NCBI GenBank assembly: GCA_963971405.1
Contig: OZ020490.1
Coordinates: 1,984,001-2,048,000, forward strand
Direction: 5' to 3'
DNA from: Psococerastis gibbosa
Taxonomy: Eukaryota; Arthropoda; Insecta; Psocodea; Psocidae
DNA length: 64,000 nt
Below, one piece after another: positions 19,665-29,242 of this stretch. Within the stretch, counting starts at the first letter, position 1; each line of letters starts with the position of its first letter. The translations under genes and the position numbers were made by a program. The notes beneath the pieces are model-generated. The model made no database searches, was not told where the DNA came from, and worked only from the letters and a program-made list of their open reading frames with translations.

Positions 19665-22305
19665 TAATAAATAGCCTAAAAAAATTAGTTGTCTTAAATA
19701 GTCTAAACTGAGGGGTGGTGGTGTCCTCATAGCCATTAAAAACAGTTTAACTGTGGTAAAGGAGCCGTTACACTACAATACAAAAAATGTTGATGCCATA
19801 TTCTTGCATGTGTCATTCCACAAACTTTGTCAACAATTCCAACGGCCGTCTTTTGGATCTTGTCCTAGGTACCACATCAGTTATTGTCAAAAGGAGTGTG
19901 GTCCCTATAGTTAAAGAAGATGCACATCACCCTTCTCTTATGTGCTATATAAAGACAACAAGCTCACTTAAACGCCAAGCTTTTAACTCTACTGGGAATG
20001 CCAAATATAACTTTTCCAAGGCTAACAGTGACAACATTGTGAATGGCATACGCCACGCTGACTTCAGTCTATTATATACGGAAACCGATGCTAATAAAGC
20101 TTGTAAATACTTTTATAAAATTTTATACTCTGCATTGGATGTTGCAGTCCCTAAAACTAAGGTGACTCTAGATAAAAGATATCCCTCTTACTACACTAAA
20201 AAAGTCATCTCTGACCTAAAAGATAAAAGAAAGATTTTTGACAAAATCAAAACCTACTCTATTGCACCGTCTGCTCTTATTGACAGATACAAAGCCTTAC
20301 GGAAGTCAATCAAATCCCAAATTGAGATTGCCTACCAGCGGTTTTCCCTGCAGTGTGAATCGGTTATCAGAAATGACCCAAAGAAAATGTGGAACCATAC
20401 CAAAGACAAGTTTGATATCACTAAATCAATTCTTAACTCTCTCTCTTCTAATGATGTTCACATAACTGAGCCTAAAGAAATAGCATCTGAGTTTGCCGCG
20501 ATGTTTGGTCGCATGTATATCGAGGATAACAGTCTTGAGGACATTCTTGAGGACCTTCTCCCGAATGTCGATCCTCATTACTTTTCGTACATTTTAATAA
20601 CTGAGAACGAAGTCCGTAGTGCACTTAAGAAGCTAAAAGCTTCGCAATCTTGTGGACCGGACTTAATTCCATCTTTTATTTTCAAGGGCTGTGCCTTTTG
20701 GCTTGTAAGACCACTGTGTTTTCTGTTTAACCTCTGTATTAAACACTCCGTTTATCCAGATTCGTGGAAGATCTCACGTGTTAGTCCCATCTTTAAAAAA
20801 GGAGACAGAGGGAAAGGAGAAAACTATCGGCCAATATCGAATTTGAATGCCTGTTCGAAATGCTTTGAGATTATTATTTATGATAGGCTAATGGCAGAAG
20901 TAAAGGGGGCTATTACAGTTGAACAACATGGTTTCTTGAAAGGTCGCTCTACTACTACTAACCTAGTGGCGTTTACAAATTATGTCGGTGATGCAATCTC
21001 TAACAAAAAACAAGTAGATACAGTGTACTTTGACTTTAAATCAGCCTTTGATCATGTTAACCACGCTCTACTTATAATGAAGCTTTTGAGTTACTTTGAC
21101 ATACCACCCTATCTGGTGCTAATCTTAAAATCCTATTTATCGTGTAGGACCCAGTTTGTGACTTATAGAGGTGCCTCCTCCGACTCGTTTAACGTATTTA
21201 GCGGTGTCCCCCAAGGAAGTATTCTTGGACCGCTTCTATTTTGTTTGTTTATGAACGATCTGCCCTCATTCTTGCCAATCTTCGTATTATTATATGCAGA
21301 CGACTTGAAGGTCTGCCATGTCATTACCGATAGTGAGGATGCAGAGATATTACAGCTTTGCATTGACAGAGTTTCGGAATGGGCACTTCTAAATAAAATG
21401 ACGATCCATAGCGGCAAGTGTGAGGTGGTGAGCTTTGGTACAGGTGCCATAGCAGCATATAACTACATACTCAACGGGAGCACTCTCAAACGGAGTTCAT
21501 CTGTAAAGGACCTAGGTATCACTTTCAGCTCTGACCTCTCATTCAATGCCCACATGGAAGATATTGTTAAGTCTGCTAACAGAGTTCTTGGCTTTGTAAT
21601 CCGGATGTCTCACCATTTCACTCTCCCATCGACATATAGTCTGCTTTACAACGCGTTTGTGCGTTCTAGGCTCGAATATGCCTCTGTGGTGTGGAATAAC
21701 GGCCCGGCGAATCAGTTACTGTCGATTGAGCGAGTGCAAAAGCGTTTCTTACGGTATCTGTATTTCAGGCGACATGGGACGTATCCACACTACAGAGACC
21801 ATCCCGTTAGCACAGCTCAGTTGCAATTGGAGTTTGGGATGAACTCTCTTGAGTGTAGGAGGACGGCTGCTGACTGTATTTTCTTTTATAAGCTGATTAA
21901 CAGTCACCTGGACAGCCCTACTATACTCGAAAGAGTTCACCTCAGGGTCAATATCAAGAATACACGATCGAAAACTTTGTTTGTTGCCAACTCTACTTGT
22001 AAGTCACCACTTGTTAGGATCGTTGGGGTTATAAACAAACTTAATGTTCCTGATCCATTTGCACTGAGCCTACCATCTTTCAGGACAGCTATCTTGGGCA
22101 TTGTAAGCAGGCCTGTGCCGTAGGGTGAATTGTTGATTTATAGGTATGTAGTTTTAGTTCTTAGTATTTTACTTATTTTGTTTTTTTTATAGCCTTTGTG
22201 TGTATTTTTTGGTTGCATGTACTGTACCATGTAAGTGTCATCGTTGTGGACCTGATCTGTTGATGGCTCAAATATAAACTATTATTATTATTATTATTAT
22301 TATAT
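19665..22305 (+). mobile_element. LINE-3, 5'-truncated, ending in an ATT microsatellite
   Basis: Starts inside an endonuclease domain: about 19705-19800 reads GGGVLIAIKNSLTVVKE in the plus direction. It continues through reverse transcriptase and ends in a 3' UTR with (ATT)n at 22279-22305. The left end meets LINE-2 head to head at about 19663. The jump from AIFLHV to the region before GRLLDLVLG indicates an internal deletion and frame change near 19800. Confidence 0.8.
19787..22123 (+). CDS. LINE-3 reverse-transcriptase ORF, partial
   Basis: 778 codons open to the stop at 22123. The first ~130 residues are the end of the endonuclease and a linker. A reverse transcriptase follows with RVSPIFKKGDRGKGENYRPI, YFDFKSAFDHVNH, GVPQGSILGPLLF and LLYADDLKV, then the thumb and a C-terminal region with VQKRFLRYLYFRRHG. 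It belongs to the CR1/Jockey branch. The listed ATG is not the native start, because the endonuclease upstream is truncated and out of frame. Without a full endonuclease this copy cannot mobilise itself. Confidence 0.85.
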   Translation: MLMPYSCMCHSTNFVNNSNGRLLDLVLGTTSVIVKRSVVPIVKEDAHHPSLMCYIKTTSSLKRQAFNSTGNAKYNFSKANSDNIVNGIRHADFSLLYTETDANKACKYFYKILYSALDVAVPKTKVTLDKRYPSYYTKKVISDLKDKRKIFDKIKTYSIAPSALIDRYKALRKSIKSQIEIAYQRFSLQCESVIRNDPKKMWNHTKDKFDITKSILNSLSSNDVHITEPKEIASEFAAMFGRMYIEDNSLEDILEDLLPNVDPHYFSYILITENEVRSALKKLKASQSCGPDLIPSFIFKGCAFWLVRPLCFLFNLCIKHSVYPDSWKISRVSPIFKKGDRGKGENYRPISNLNACSKCFEIIIYDRLMAEVKGAITVEQHGFLKGRSTTTNLVAFTNYVGDAISNKKQVDTVYFDFKSAFDHVNHALLIMKLLSYFDIPPYLVLILKSYLSCRTQFVTYRGASSDSFNVFSGVPQGSILGPLLFCLFMNDLPSFLPIFVLLYADDLKVCHVITDSEDAEILQLCIDRVSEWALLNKMTIHSGKCEVVSFGTGAIAAYNYILNGSTLKRSSSVKDLGITFSSDLSFNAHMEDIVKSANRVLGFVIRMSHHFTLPSTYSLLYNAFVRSRLEYASVVWNNGPANQLLSIERVQKRFLRYLYFRRHGTYPHYRDHPVSTAQLQLEFGMNSLECRRTAADCIFFYKLINSHLDSPTILERVHLRVNIKNTRSKTLFVANSTCKSPLVRIVGVINKLNVPDPFALSLPSFRTAILGIVSRPVP

Positions 22306-23172
22306 CTACTGTAAATTATAAATTCGTGCACGAAGTAGGGGCAACTCTCCGCATTAAATGCATTCATTCATATTTTCATCCATGGTTAAAAACGTTTAGA
22401 TAGTTAAAAAAGATTTTTCGTTCTTTAGACGCCATCCTTATTCTGTGCAACAAAAGTTGATTTTGCATTTTTTTTGCTAATATTTCTTTCTCTTGCCACT
22501 TAATAGACGTGGCACAAGCCAAGAAATATTTGAGTGTGTAATACCTTCATTTTTCAAAAAAATTGGGCCCAATATTTCTTTGGTCGAATATTTATTGGAT
22601 CGAATAAATATTCGAGTGTGTTATCGGGGGGAATGTTCTAGAATGTTCGGCGCCAGCAGCGCTAGTCACAGTTAACTAAAATTGGCGGGAGAAAACAAAA
22701 GTATAAGTCATTAAACTCAGCTTATTTCAATAGTTAAAAGAATCAAAACCGTTTATTTAGTCAACAATCCACTTCAGAAACAAAAATTTTCCAATTATTT
22801 TCAACTTAATTTTCCATAAAAGCAATAACTTTTTTTTTCCATGGCTCACCCATGGTTCCCTGGAAGAGGTCCCTGGCTCAACATTTGAGAACCCCCGCAC
22901 TAGAGCATTCTTTTAAGTGCGGGAGGTTGTGGAAACTTGGGCAAAGACGGATTTGGTGCAGGCGGTGCAGTGGTCACCATACGGCCCTGCAACGTTGTCG
23001 GCTTCGAATCCCTTTTCCGCCCATTTCTCCAGATCATCCCTCCTCTTATACCATTACATTAATAGAATATATACATATATGGAGAAAACGATAAAGAAAA
23101 CTCACCCTGAAGCGCCGTGCCTTCGGTCTTCCTCAAGCGCGCACAGAAACATCCAACACTGCTAATCACACA
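22306..23172. other. No gene; hAT-like end and tRNA-like fragment
   Basis: Around 22855-22905 the minus strand reads GTGCGGGGGTTCTCAAATG, the look of a SPIN-like hAT end, but no partner end was found. At 22961-23021 a short tRNA-like stretch has GGCGG/CCGCC closing arms, an A-box-like GTGCAGTGGTCACC and a B box GGCTTCGAATCCC. It is too short for a true tRNA and is probably a SINE fragment. Confidence 0.35.
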
Positions 23173-24183
23173 CTAGTCTGGCTTCCCCCCTGTATGGGTT
23201 TTTATGTGGTAGTGAAGATTACTTCTACTAGTAAAACATTTATTGCATATCTCACACTGGCGTGGTTTCTCCCCTGTAAGGGTTTTTGTGTGGTAGTGAA
23301 GATTACTTCTACTAGTAAAACATTTATTGCATATCTCACACTGGTGTGGTTTCTCCCTTGTGTGGGTTTTCATGTAGGACAGAAGATGACATTTCTGCGT
23401 AAAACATTTAATGCATATCTCACACTGGTGTGGTTTCTCCCCTGTGTGGGTTTTTATGTGTCACTGAAGATGACATTTCCGAGTAAAACGTTTAATGCCG
23501 ATCTCACACTCGTGTCGCTTCTCCCCTGTATGGGTTTTTTTGTGGTAGTGAAGATTACTTCTACTAGTAAAACATTTATTGCATACCTCACACTGGTGTG
23601 GTTTCTCCCCTGAGTGGGTTTTTATGTGGGACTGAAGATGACATTTCTGAGTAAAAGGTATATTGCATATCTCATACTGGTGTGGTTTCTCCCCTGTGTG
23701 GGTTTTTATGTGGGATTGAAAAGGTTACTTTTACTAGTAAAACGTTTATTGCATATCTCACACTGGTGTGGGTTCCCCCCTGTGTGAATTCTCAAGCGGC
23801 GCCGAAGGTGACTTTTCCGAGTAAAAAGTTCATTGCATAGTTCACACTCATATGGCTTATCCCCTGTGTGGGTTTTTATGTGGGACTGAAGATGACATTT
23901 CTGCGTAAAACATTTAATGCATATCTCACACTGGTGTGGTTTCTCCCCTGTGTGGGTTTTTATGTGGGACTGAAGATTACATTTCTGAATAAAACGTTTA
24001 TTGCATACCTTACACTGGTGTGGTTTCTCCCCTGTGTGGGTTTTTATGTGGGACTGAAGATGACATTTCTGAGTAAAAGGTATATTGCATATCTCATACT
24101 GGTGTGGTTTCTCCCCTGTGTGGGTTTTTATGTGGGACTGAAGATTACATTTCTGAATAAAACGTTTATTGCATACCTTACAC
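23173..24183 (-). pseudogene. C2H2 zinc-finger array, downstream decayed part
   Basis: About twelve further 84 bp finger units on the minus strand continue the array at 24358-25387 beyond a SINE insertion. Typical units read CEICNKCFTSRSNLHYH and HTGEKPHQ linkers. The frame is no longer continuous: one in-frame stop is at 23461-23463, and a unit near 23720 has an extra-base shift. The last segment (23373 to 23173) is open and ends HTGGKPD. These fingers are presumably no longer translated with the upstream ones. Without their frameshifts they would have made this a protein of more than 20 fingers. Confidence 0.8.
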
Positions 24184-24357
24184 CTTTTTTTTTTTAAAGA
24201 TTAATCGCATACAAACAATTTAATGAATGTATCCGATTGACCTCTTCAGTCGCCTCTGTAGGTTAGTACCTGTGTTGAGCTGCGAAACGTCTCCGATCGC
24301 ATGGCGTGTACTAACATAAGTGCAAGCACGTTACCACCTGGCCATCGAAGTCGATAC
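24184..24357 (-). repeat. tRNA-derived SINE, copy 2, inserted in the zinc-finger exon
   Basis: Read on the minus strand it begins GTATCGACTTCGATGGCC, contains the A-box-like GGCCAGGTGGTAACGTGC and a weak B box, and ends GAAGAGGTCAATCGGATAC followed by TTTAAA-type sequence. It matches 8425-8560 and 28522-28660. It replaces the normal finger continuation between ACAC and CACTGG, leaving at most 3-4 bp of duplicated target. Confidence 0.7.
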
Positions 24358-25387
24358 CACTGGTGTGGTTTCTCCCCTGTGTGGGTTATTATGTGGGATT
24401 GAAGACTACGTTTACTAGTAAAACGTTTATTGCATACCTTACACTGGTGTGGTTTCTCCCCTGTGTGGGTTTTTATGTGGTTGTTAAGATTACTTCTACT
24501 AGTAAAACATTTATTGCATATCTCACAATCATATGGCTTCTCCCCTGTGTGGGTTTTTATGTGGTACTGAAGATTACATTTCTGAATAAAACGTTTATTG
24601 CATATCACACACTGGTGTCGTTTCTCCCCTGTGTGGGTTTTTATGTGGGACTGAAGATTAAATTTCAGAATAAAACGTTTATTGCATATCACACACTGGT
24701 GTCGTTTCTCCCCTGTGTGGGTTTGTATGTGGTAGTGAAGTTTAGTTCTACTAGTAAAACATTTATTGCATATCTCACACTCATATGGCTTCTCCCCTGT
24801 GTGGGTTTTTATGTGGGACTGAAGATGACATTTCTGAGTAAAACGTTTATTGCATATCTCACACTGGTGTTGTTTCTCCCCTGTGTGGGTTTTTAAGTGG
24901 GACTGAAGATGACATTTCTGAGTAAAACGTCTATTGCATATCTTACAACCGTGTGGTCTCTCCCCTGTGTGAATTCTCACGTGGCGCTGAAGGTTACTTT
25001 TCCGAGTAAAAAGTTCATTGCATAGTTCACACTCATATGGCTTCTCCTCTGTTTGGGTCTTTATGTGGGACTGAAGATGACATTTCTGAGTAAAACGTTT
25101 ATTGCATATCTCACACTGGTGTTGTTTCTCCCCTGTGTGGGTTTTTAAGTGGGACTGAAGATGACATTTCTGAGTAAAACGTCTATTGCATATCTTACAA
25201 CCGTGTGGTCTCTCCCCAGTGTGAATTCTCAAGTGGCGCCGAAGGTCTTTTTTCCAATGAAATCGATTACTGCATACTTCACATGTGAATGACTTCTGCC
25301 TCTCTCGTGATAAAAATTGCGACTGAATGCGATTGGTCTCAGTAAAACCTTTTTTTTCTTTATCAGCGTGTCCTGCTATTGGAGTGT
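24246..25387 (-). CDS. C2H2 zinc-finger protein, terminal exon with SINE-derived C-terminus
   Basis: Eleven tandem C2H2 fingers joined by HTGEKP-type linkers, such as CEVCSNRFHWKKDLRRHLRIH and CKICNRRFTQKCHLQSHLKTH. Such proteins bind DNA in the nucleus and usually regulate transcription. The third finger lacks its last zinc ligand (HIKTQ instead of HIKTH). A three-finger block was duplicated in tandem: about 24870-25040 and 25040-25215 are nearly identical. A splice acceptor TTTTGTTGCAG ends at 25388, so the exon probably starts at 25387 and the N-terminus lies in an upstream exon not identified here. After the eleventh finger the frame enters a SINE and adds about 35 unrelated residues (WYRLRWPGGNVLALML onward) before the stop at 24246. 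It could be a host gene or a recently pseudogenised duplicate. Confidence 0.8.
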
Positions 25388-25403
25388 CTGCAACAAAATA
25401 CAC

Positions 25404-27456
25404 ACCAGCCAGTGCAAGAGCGGATCCAGTGGCGTAACTGTGGTGGGGTAGTCAAGTAAAAACATGTCTAAAGGAATAACTGCACATACAATCAATATCA
25501 GTCGATAACCCGCTGAAGTAGTCACAAGTACCTACCGTAACAGTTGTCATTTTATTCAATATTTCAATATTATAGTGAGTTGTGCTGTGCCCCCCCGCCC
25601 TTTATTTGTCTACCAGATCTTCACTTCATACACGGGCGCCCGTCTCTTCAAGAAGACACCAAAGTAAATTTAGTAAGTTTTGGGAACAGCAGCACCCCCT
25701 CAACTAGGCACACCAGGCACACCCACAGGCAGACGAAATGAGAGATATTATTATACAGCTTCCAGATAAAGAGAAAAATGATAATTTTGCTTTTGTATCA
25801 AAATGTTCTTCACAATTTGACCAACTTTTAGAAGCGATTGATGTTCTTCACTCGGAAGCACTTGACTTTTCCCAAAGCCAAACTAGTCCGGGAGCCAGGG
25901 GGGTCCTCACTTGACGAAGTTCCGGAGAAGGTTTGAGCTCATGAGGCGCTTAGGATGTGTCTCTAGTCTATTAATGCTACAAATTTTTTAAAGTGGCTAA
26001 TTTTTGGAAAAACTTGACGAACTGGTGGGTCAAAAATTTTCAAAGTAAACTACGCTGAACTATGTACAGTAGACGAAATCTTGAAATCAGAGGATTCCCT
26101 GGGGACTTTCACCTCATAAGAAGCAATCCAAAAAGGGTGGGAACGGGAAAAATTTGACAAAGAGGTGGGCTTATAATTTCCCTATATATCATTCCCATCG
26201 TTCTCCTGAGCGCAAAAACAAAAAATAACTTCTCTAAAGTTAAGTAAAAAACTTAACGCTACCCTCGAAGCTTATTGAAATTCCCCGGCATTGGGAGAGT
26301 TTACCGGAAAATGGCAGCCCCGGTTTGATGTTTCCCACTATTTATGTTGTTGAAGCTAAAGAAGAAGGAAACATGCATCATTTTATATAGCATGTTGGAT
26401 CTTCTTAAAACGTTAAAATTTGAAAACAAAAAAGAAAACATTTGAATTACAACGTGGCGAGTTTCTTAATTTTCTTAGACTGCGTTGACAGCATCATGCT
26501 CACACAATCTTATTTGAACGTGGCTTCCTATAGATTTCAATTAAACTCTAAATACATTCTAAGGATTTGTTGCCACGTAGCTAAACATTTTGAAAACTAC
26601 ATTTTTCTACCGTAGAAAAACTGGAGTTCTATTCCTACTTTCCCTTAGGGAAATCGAAACAGAGTGAAAGTCCCATACAAAAGAAAAAAGAAAATTAAAG
26701 TACAATCCCATTTTGTCTGTAAGTCGGTCGTAAAGTCGGCTTACGGACGATAGTTTTACGTGACAACGCCTAAATTAACTTAAATAATATATGGCTGGAA
26801 AGAGAAAGAAATGTGGAAAAGCCCTTAAGTACCGTAGTTTGTATTTTTTAAATTGATAATAACGCGGCCGTTGAAAATCGTACGCACCCCCTGACGTTTC
26901 ACACCCCCGAAACCAAACCCCTTGCTATTTCACCACAAATATAGCATGGCCTGAAAGAAGAAGAATAAACATACATGGGTATAATTTAAATTAAGATAGG
27001 CCTTCCACATCAGCCCAAAAAATTGCTTTAAACCCACCCATGCAATTCAAATGGGATTGCTGGAAATGCGTCTCAGTTTACTAATTTTGTGTTCCACTCG
27101 TGAATAAGGGGTGAAGGGGTAAATTTGAAACTATGTATTTATACTCGTTAGAAACCTTAATTCATACTGCTTCTAATGAGACATTAAAAATTAATTTCGG
27201 TTGAAAGTTGCAGGCTGTGGAATTTTTTTACTCTATGCATATAAATTCAAAAGTACCCTTTGAACCTGTTTTCCGCCGAAACGGTAATGGCTTACCAACT
27301 CACCTGAGCCTGAACGAAGAACGGATAGTAAAACTGAATAAATGTCTGGAAGACAGTAAGAGTAAGAAAGGTGGAAATGAACTAAAGTAGTTTGAAGTTT
27401 TCAAATTGATATTAACACCCCAAAAACCAAAAACGCGGCCGAAAAAGGCCTATTTT
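25404..27456. other. No gene; short degenerate repeats
   Basis: No convincing exon was found upstream of the zinc-finger exon. Phrases such as ACTTGACGAACTGGTGGG (about 26013) and TTTGACAAAGAGGTGGGC (about 26155) recur in diverged form. The text around 26880-26960 is repeated at 27790-27850, which suggests an old dispersed repeat. A CAGTGGCGTAAC word at 25429 looks like a hAT end but has no partner. Confidence 0.35.
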
Positions 27457-27850
27457 CGATGAAAATCGGCAAACTTGGGCAAATTTGGGCGCACCTCCTC
27501 ACGTTTCCATGACCTTTATGAGTAAAACGTTCATTGCAGATCCGACACTCATATGGCTTCTCCCCTGTGTGGGTTTTTATGTGGGACTGAAGATGACATT
27601 TCTGAGTAAAACGTTTATTGTATATCTTACACTGGTGTGGTTTCCCCCCTGTGTGGGTTTTTATGTGGTACTGAAGACTACGTTTCTGAGTAAAACGTCT
27701 ATTGTATATCTTACACTGGTGTGGCTTCTCCCCTGTGTGGGTTTTTCAAAAATCGGCAAACTCGGGCAAATTTGGGCGCACCTCTTCACGTTTCCGTCCC
27801 CCAAAGTCGAACCCCTTGCCCTATCACGACAAATATAGCATGGCCTGAAA
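27457..27850 (-). pseudogene. Displaced zinc-finger fragment between duplicated flanks
   Basis: About 2.7 finger units (27510-27745, minus strand) closely match the array 2-4 kb upstream, but two of them read CKIYN, so the second cysteine ligand is tyrosine. The fragment is bordered by two copies of a ~50 bp segment, about 27457-27508 and 27748-27800, containing GGGCAAATTTGGGCGCACCTC. This looks like a captured piece of the array pasted into an unrelated repeat, with duplication of the break site. Confidence 0.7.
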
Positions 27851-27928
27851 GCTGCTTCTGCGCTTTTGCCAGTGTGTGACGTCATTTTATATTGGTCCCT
27901 CGGAAGTCTTGAGTATTATATCGTCTAA

Positions 27929-28328
27929 GGCGGCTATTCTACTAGTCAATTTTGAAAATGTCATTGGCGGAAAATCATCAACGTTGAATTTTATTTTTAC
28001 ACCTCATTCCAATTGTCTTCAATGATTGACTTTTTTTTTCACTTTTGTAAGTTTACCTGCCGTCTTTCTTATAAATTTTTAATATACAAGAAAATTTATG
28101 ATTTAATTTATGAAATGATTCGTTTGTTACTAAGAAATTAATTACAATTATTTTTCATATCCAGACAACACCATTGTTTAATTTTGGTTTGTTATTGTTT
28201 GCGAAGCGTGATTTTACTATGATTATTGATAAATTTCAACATGCGGAAGTTAAAATAGACAATGACATAGATGTAAAGAAAACATCTCTTCAATTATTGA
28301 AGAAAAATTGACAAATGGAATAGCCGGC
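27929..28328. mobile_element. Foldback MITE flanked by TAA, 400 bp
   Basis: The ends GGCGGCTATTC and GAATAGCCGGC, with GTCAATTTT just inside, are inverted repeats. TAA lies on both sides (27926-27928 and 28329-28331). The core shares the ACACCATTGTTTAATTTTGG and TGATTTTACT text with the other foldback elements of the window. A 3 bp TAA/TTA duplication is typical of PIF/Harbinger elements. Confidence 0.7.
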
Positions 28329-28521
28329 TAAGGGAAAACTAGTAAAACAAGCAAGGTAATTAAAAAAGAAAGTGCAAAACTAAGAAAAGAGTATCGTAAG
28401 AAGGCCTATAGCCTATATCGTATATAATATTGTACTTAATCTTTTAAATAGTTTTTAAAATATAAGGTAATATGTCATTACAAACTCGCCACTCAGCTAA
28501 TCCTGTGTTAGTATTAATTAA

Positions 28522-28660
28522 GCGACTTCGGTGGCAAGGTAGTAGCGTGCTTCTACTTGTGCGAGTCTCAACACACGTGCCTATTAGGTTTTAGTGAGGC
28601 GATTGAAGAGGTTAATCGGATACATTTATTAAATTGTTTGTACACGATTAATCTTATAAA
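28522..28660 (+). repeat. tRNA-derived SINE, copy 3
   Basis: Begins GCGACTTCGGTGGCAAGG and ends GAAGAGGTTAATCGGATAC then CGATTAATCTT. It is the best preserved plus-strand copy here. A short 3' piece of the same family is at 31307-31360. Confidence 0.6.
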
Positions 28661-29242
28661 AAAAATTCTCTTATTAATTGCAAATTGGTATATCTTGTCG
28701 TTTCACGCTCAACTTTTTTTCCTAAGGGATCATTTTAATATTTTACGGTACGGTAATCCATTTTAATGCCATTGGAAAAGTATGAGTGCTTGAATAGTGA
28801 TATATTCCGGCATTTGGAGGGTGCCACCTATGCCAAGCCTTGTCCCTATGTTGTTGTCAATTAAGAGTTGAGTGGTATTTGGATTTTGGTAGCTGTCCTG
28901 CTGTCAATGTCATTAGTGGGACATTGAGTTGTTCGTAAAGCCTGGAGGATGACACTAATGGCAGTTTTCTAGCGTTCAATGTGAGCTTCCCAAGTAAATG
29001 TACTGTATAAACGATTGTACTAATGCAAAGTATACTTGTCCTAAACAAAATACAAACAACAAACAACATGGTATTTTATCAACACTTGTTATAACTATCA
29101 TAACTAGAGTTAGTAAAACCCAAATAACCGTTAAAAAATTAACTTTGTCTAAGAAACCCACTTGTGTTATTTTAAAACCCTTAGAGTTTTCGACAAGAAC
29201 TGCCATCTACTACCTTTGCCTCTTTGGCTTATGTAGGCTACC

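Noticed and set aside
22855-22905. SPIN-like hAT end on the minus strand
   Set aside because: Only one end was seen, so no element could be delimited.
23194-24896. Long plus-strand frames made of repeated FLPCVGFYVGLKMTFLSKTF-like units
   Set aside because: They are the antisense reading of the minus-strand zinc-finger repeats; the 84 bp period and the finger motifs are on the other strand.
25429-25450. hAT-like end CAGTGGCGTAACTGTGG
   Set aside because: No matching right end or 8 bp duplication was found within several kilobases.
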